Assembly: GCF_013407955.1 (NCBI RefSeq)
Contig: NZ_JACCBU010000001.1
Coordinates: 4,030,001 to 4,094,000 of the forward strand
DNA: 64,000 nt
Reading direction: 5' to 3'
Source of the DNA: Microlunatus parietis
Lineage (GTDB): Bacteria > Actinomycetota > Actinomycetes > Propionibacteriales > Propionibacteriaceae
Shown: in pieces, positions 61,775-64,000 of the stretch
How positions within the stretch are numbered: position 1 is the first letter of the stretch
Layout: each line of letters opens with the position of its first letter
The notes under the pieces: generated by a model
Databases searched by the model: none
What the model was told of the DNA's origin: nothing
What the model saw: the letters and a program-made list of their open reading frames with translations, nothing else
Made by a program: the position numbers and the translations under genes

Positions 61775-63088
61775 ATGTCCCGTTCCCTGCCGCGCGTCGC
61801 GGCCGTCCTGATCACGCTGCCCGCCCTCGCCCTGCCCGGGACCGTCGCGGCGGCGGAACGTGATCATGGTCCGGCGCCGACCATCCCGATGTTCGTCACG
61901 GTCGCCGACGCGGAGCATGCGGCGAGCACGTCGACGGCGTGCTCACCCCGGAGACGGCCGGTCACCGCGACCTGCTCACGGTCTCCCGGCTGATCCGCGG
62001 CGAGGTGCGGTCGGCGTCGGTCGCCGCGTCCAACTCGGTGACCGCGCCACCGGAAGTGCTGGCGCTGAGTCCCGGCGGCCGGATCGCGTACGTGCTCGAA
62101 CGGCTGGGCGGCCGGAGCCCGGGCGACACCCTGGCCAGCCAGCTCCCGGCCGGTCGGACGCTGACCGCGATCGACCTGACCGACCCCGCAGCGCCCAAGA
62201 TCATCGGCGGCACCGCCGTGGCGTCGACGCCGGAGGCCCTCGCGGTCAACCCGGACGGCCGGACCGTCGCCCTGGTTGCGAACGATTCCGAGCGGTCGGT
62301 GCTCCAGCTGCTGCCGGTCGGCGCCGACGGGCGGCCCGGTTCGCCGCGCACGTACGATCTCGCGGGGCTCGGCCTGACCGATCCGGCGGGCGGTGATCTT
62401 GTCACCCAGGTGCAGTGGCACCCGTCCGGCCGCTATCTGGCGATCAACGTCACCGATCAGAACCGGGTCGGCTTCTTCGAGGTGGAACGCGATGGTGATG
62501 TCGTCCCGTGGGGCGCGCCGGTGATCACCGGTACGGATCCGTTCGTCGGCCGGTTCACGCCCGACGGCCGGCACTACCTGACCGCGAACTGGGGCCGTGA
62601 TCTTGAAGCGCCGGACATCGAGGGCCGGCTGCCCGACGTGCCGTCGACCGTACAGGCGATCAAGCTGGCGGCGCCCGGGGACCCGCGGGCCCGGCACCGG
62701 CCCGGTCCGGAGGCGGACACCGACCGGTCGTCCGAGGGGCTCGCGATCAGCCCGGACGGGCGGCTCGTGTGAACATGGCGGCACCGCCCTGCCCGCGGAC
62801 AGCCCCGAGCATGATCAACAGGCGACCGTGTCGCTGCTCCGGTTCGACTCGCGGACCGGGCGATTCAGCAAGGTGGGCGACTATCCGCTGGACGGCCGGC
62901 TGCCGGAGGGCGGGACGTTCGACCCGACCGGCCGCTGGTTCCTGGCCACCGTGTACGAACCCGCCCGCCCGGACGGGCCCGGCTCGGGCGTCCAGGTCTA
63001 TCGGGTGCTGCCCGGTGACCGGGGTCTGCAACCGGTCCAGCGGATCCCGCTGCCGCACGGCACCCACCACGTCGTCGTCCCGCGCTAG
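61775..63088 (+). pseudogene. Secreted beta-propeller (YncE/lactonase-like) gene with two frameshifts
   Basis: ATG 61775 begins a signal peptide (LPRVAAVLITLPALALPGTV, AAA-ER) and TIPMFVTVADAEHA. The frame then shifts near 61920 to TPETAGHRDLLTVSRL and the propeller blades (ALSPGGRIAYVLERLG, ALAVNPDGRTVALVANDSER, RFTPDGRHYLTANWGRDLE). It ends at TGA 62770 after GLAISPDGRLV. The original frame resumes with SLLRFDSRTGRFSKVGDYPL and VQRIPLPHGTHHVVV. The two shifts cancel, so the gene was once about 430 codons. It was LysR-linked. Confidence 0.8.
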
Positions 63089-63395
63089 CTGGGTCGAACG
63101 CGCACTGAGCGTGCCAGGCCAGGTCAGCTTTCGCGGGTACTGCCGGTCAAGCGGTCCGTTCGGTGATGGCGAAGCTGCGCTGGTGAGGCAACGGTCCCGG
63201 TATGCCGGGGGGCGGTCGCGTGTGCGGACGTCGGGGCGTGTCGCGATTTCTCTTCGCGTCAAGGGTCGCAACGTTGCACCTACCCGTTGCGGTCGACCCC
63301 AAGAGGTTTCGCGACATCGCTCGGCAGGAACAGCGGCCGGTGGTTCGGGGTCGGCTTGTGGCGGGTAACGGTGGCGCGGGTTCGCCTGCACCGAA
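63089..63395. other. Gene-free stretch with an 80-bp repeat
   Basis: 307 bases between convergent genes. Apart from the family-2 repeat at 63238-63317, nothing is recognised. Confidence 0.6.
63238..63317 (+). repeat. 80-bp palindromic repeat, family 2, copy 3
   Basis: GTGTCGCGATTTCTCTTCGC at one end and AAGAGGTTTCGCGACAT at the other. The ends are imperfect inverted repeats. See 25749 and 60593. Confidence 0.8.
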
Positions 63396-64000
63396 CTAGG
63401 AGGGTGCGAAGCCGGCCTCGGCCAGGCGCAGGGCGCGGTGCATGGCGCGGCGCCGTGCGAGCCGGGTCCGGTCGGGAGTTTGATCATGGACGGCGGCTGC
63501 GGTGACCGCGCCGATGGCGGCGCCGAGTTGGATGGCGGCCCGGTTGGCGCCCGGCGTCTGGGGCCCGAATCGTGCCCGGACCGCTTCCAGGACGGCGAGT
63601 TGCAGACCCTGCAGCCGGCGGACCAGGGAGGCCGGCGCGCCGTGGCCGCGGCGGGCCAGTTCGGCCCGGACCGGGGCGAGACGGTCGGCCTCGTCGCCGA
63701 TCGGGTCGGCGGCATCGATCATCGCGATCATGGCCGCGTGGACGGCCTGCCAGGGTGTCGCGTCGTCGGGCAGTGCGTCGACCGCGGCGACGGCGAGCTC
63801 CGCGTAGCGCTCGACGTGATGGAACAGGATGTCCTCCTTCGCCGTGAAATGGACGAAGAAGGTCCGCGGCGACACCCCGGCCAGCCGGGCGATCGCGGCG
63901 ACCGACGTCTCGTCGAAGCCGTCCCGCAGGAACAGCGTGGTCGCCGCCTCGACCAAAGCCCGGCGGGTCGCCTGCCGCTTTCGCTCCCGCAAACCCTTTG
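63396..64000 (-). CDS. TetR family regulator, 5' end beyond the window
   Basis: At least 200 residues. The visible N-terminus GLRERKRQATRRALVEAATT is the usual first helix of TetR proteins, so only a few codons and the start lie past base 64000. The HTH continues as SVAAIARLAGVSPRTFFVHF and TAKEDILFHHVERY. The C-terminal ligand domain is less conserved. Target genes are presumably outside the window. Confidence 0.9.
   Translation of the reverse strand, partial: KGLRERKRQATRRALVEAATTLFLRDGFDETSVAAIARLAGVSPRTFFVHFTAKEDILFHHVERYAELAVAAVDALPDDATPWQAVHAAMIAMIDAADPIGDEADRLAPVRAELARRGHGAPASLVRRLQGLQLAVLEAVRARFGPQTPGANRAAIQLGAAIGAVTAAAVHDQTPDRTRLARRRAMHRALRLAEAGFAPS

Overview
The window is high-GC actinobacterial chromosome, most likely from a Propionibacteriales genus such as Microlunatus or a relative. 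This rests on strong G/C third-position codon use, a polyphosphate-type glucokinase (ppgK), Nei2, mycothiol-transferase-like DinB proteins, probable leaderless genes and GTG/TTG starts. Gene density is high and most genes are ordinary chromosomal ones. No rRNA genes, CRISPR array, intact insertion sequence or replication origin was seen. The only RNA gene is a tRNA-Gly(CCC).

Layout. 0-5 kb: the 3' part of a PEP-utilising enzyme, a VOC protein, 3-methyladenine glycosylase, a secreted SH3 protein and a small membrane protein. 5-9 kb: a divergent VOC/MarR pair with two perfect operators, a gene-free stretch, a serine hydrolase, an SRPBCC protein and a 51-residue basic protein with its own terminator. 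9-17 kb: M50-type membrane protease with dGTPase, an MFS exporter, an overlapping membrane protein/histidine kinase/response regulator operon, and pgi. 17-28 kb: an Arg-rich conserved protein, a SanA-like protein, Nei2, a decayed HTH/PIN toxin-antitoxin pair, a glycogen-debranching-like enzyme, GNAT, aldo/keto reductase and a methyltransferase. 26.8-28.9 kb: UbiA-type prenyltransferase facing a polyprenol-kinase-like and a PhnN-like kinase. 28.9-36.3 kb: argS, ppgK, bacterial PH-domain proteins (one fused to an APH-type kinase), a DUF1707 protein, VOC and MerR.

36.4-38.4 kb: a small genomic island at the tRNA-Gly gene, bounded by a 50-bp duplication of the tRNA 3' half. It carries a 5'-truncated tyrosine integrase and one foreign-looking gene whose product has an RNFMQH motif typical of HEPN RNases. 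A second, almost erased integrase end lies just outside the distal repeat, so the site was used more than once. 38.4-51.5 kb: TetR/SDR/F420-type oxidoreductase, HIT proteins, DinB proteins, GyrI-like, HD-like, GH25 lysozyme, nucleotidyltransferase, APH, a DHFR-like reductase and a TraB-like protein, with two decayed genes (GNAT, DUF402). 51.5-60.5 kb: a carbohydrate operon (two LplB/LplC permeases, a Tat lipoprotein binding protein, a GH78 rhamnosidase, a GH20 hexosaminidase) followed by a ROK regulator. The hydrolases lack signal peptides, so imported oligosaccharide is probably cut in the cytoplasm. 60.5-64 kb: LysR, a frameshifted secreted beta-propeller gene and a TetR gene cut by the window edge.

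Structure beyond genes. Two families of short intergenic imperfect palindromes are present in three copies each (55 bp and 80 bp). The hexamer TGATCA is far above composition expectation (about 140 by eye, about 4 expected) and is maintained through otherwise rare codons. The best candidate for an undescribed system is the HEPN-like island gene. The polyprenyl-kinase/UbiA cluster, the PH-APH fusion and the GH78-GH20 uptake operon come next.
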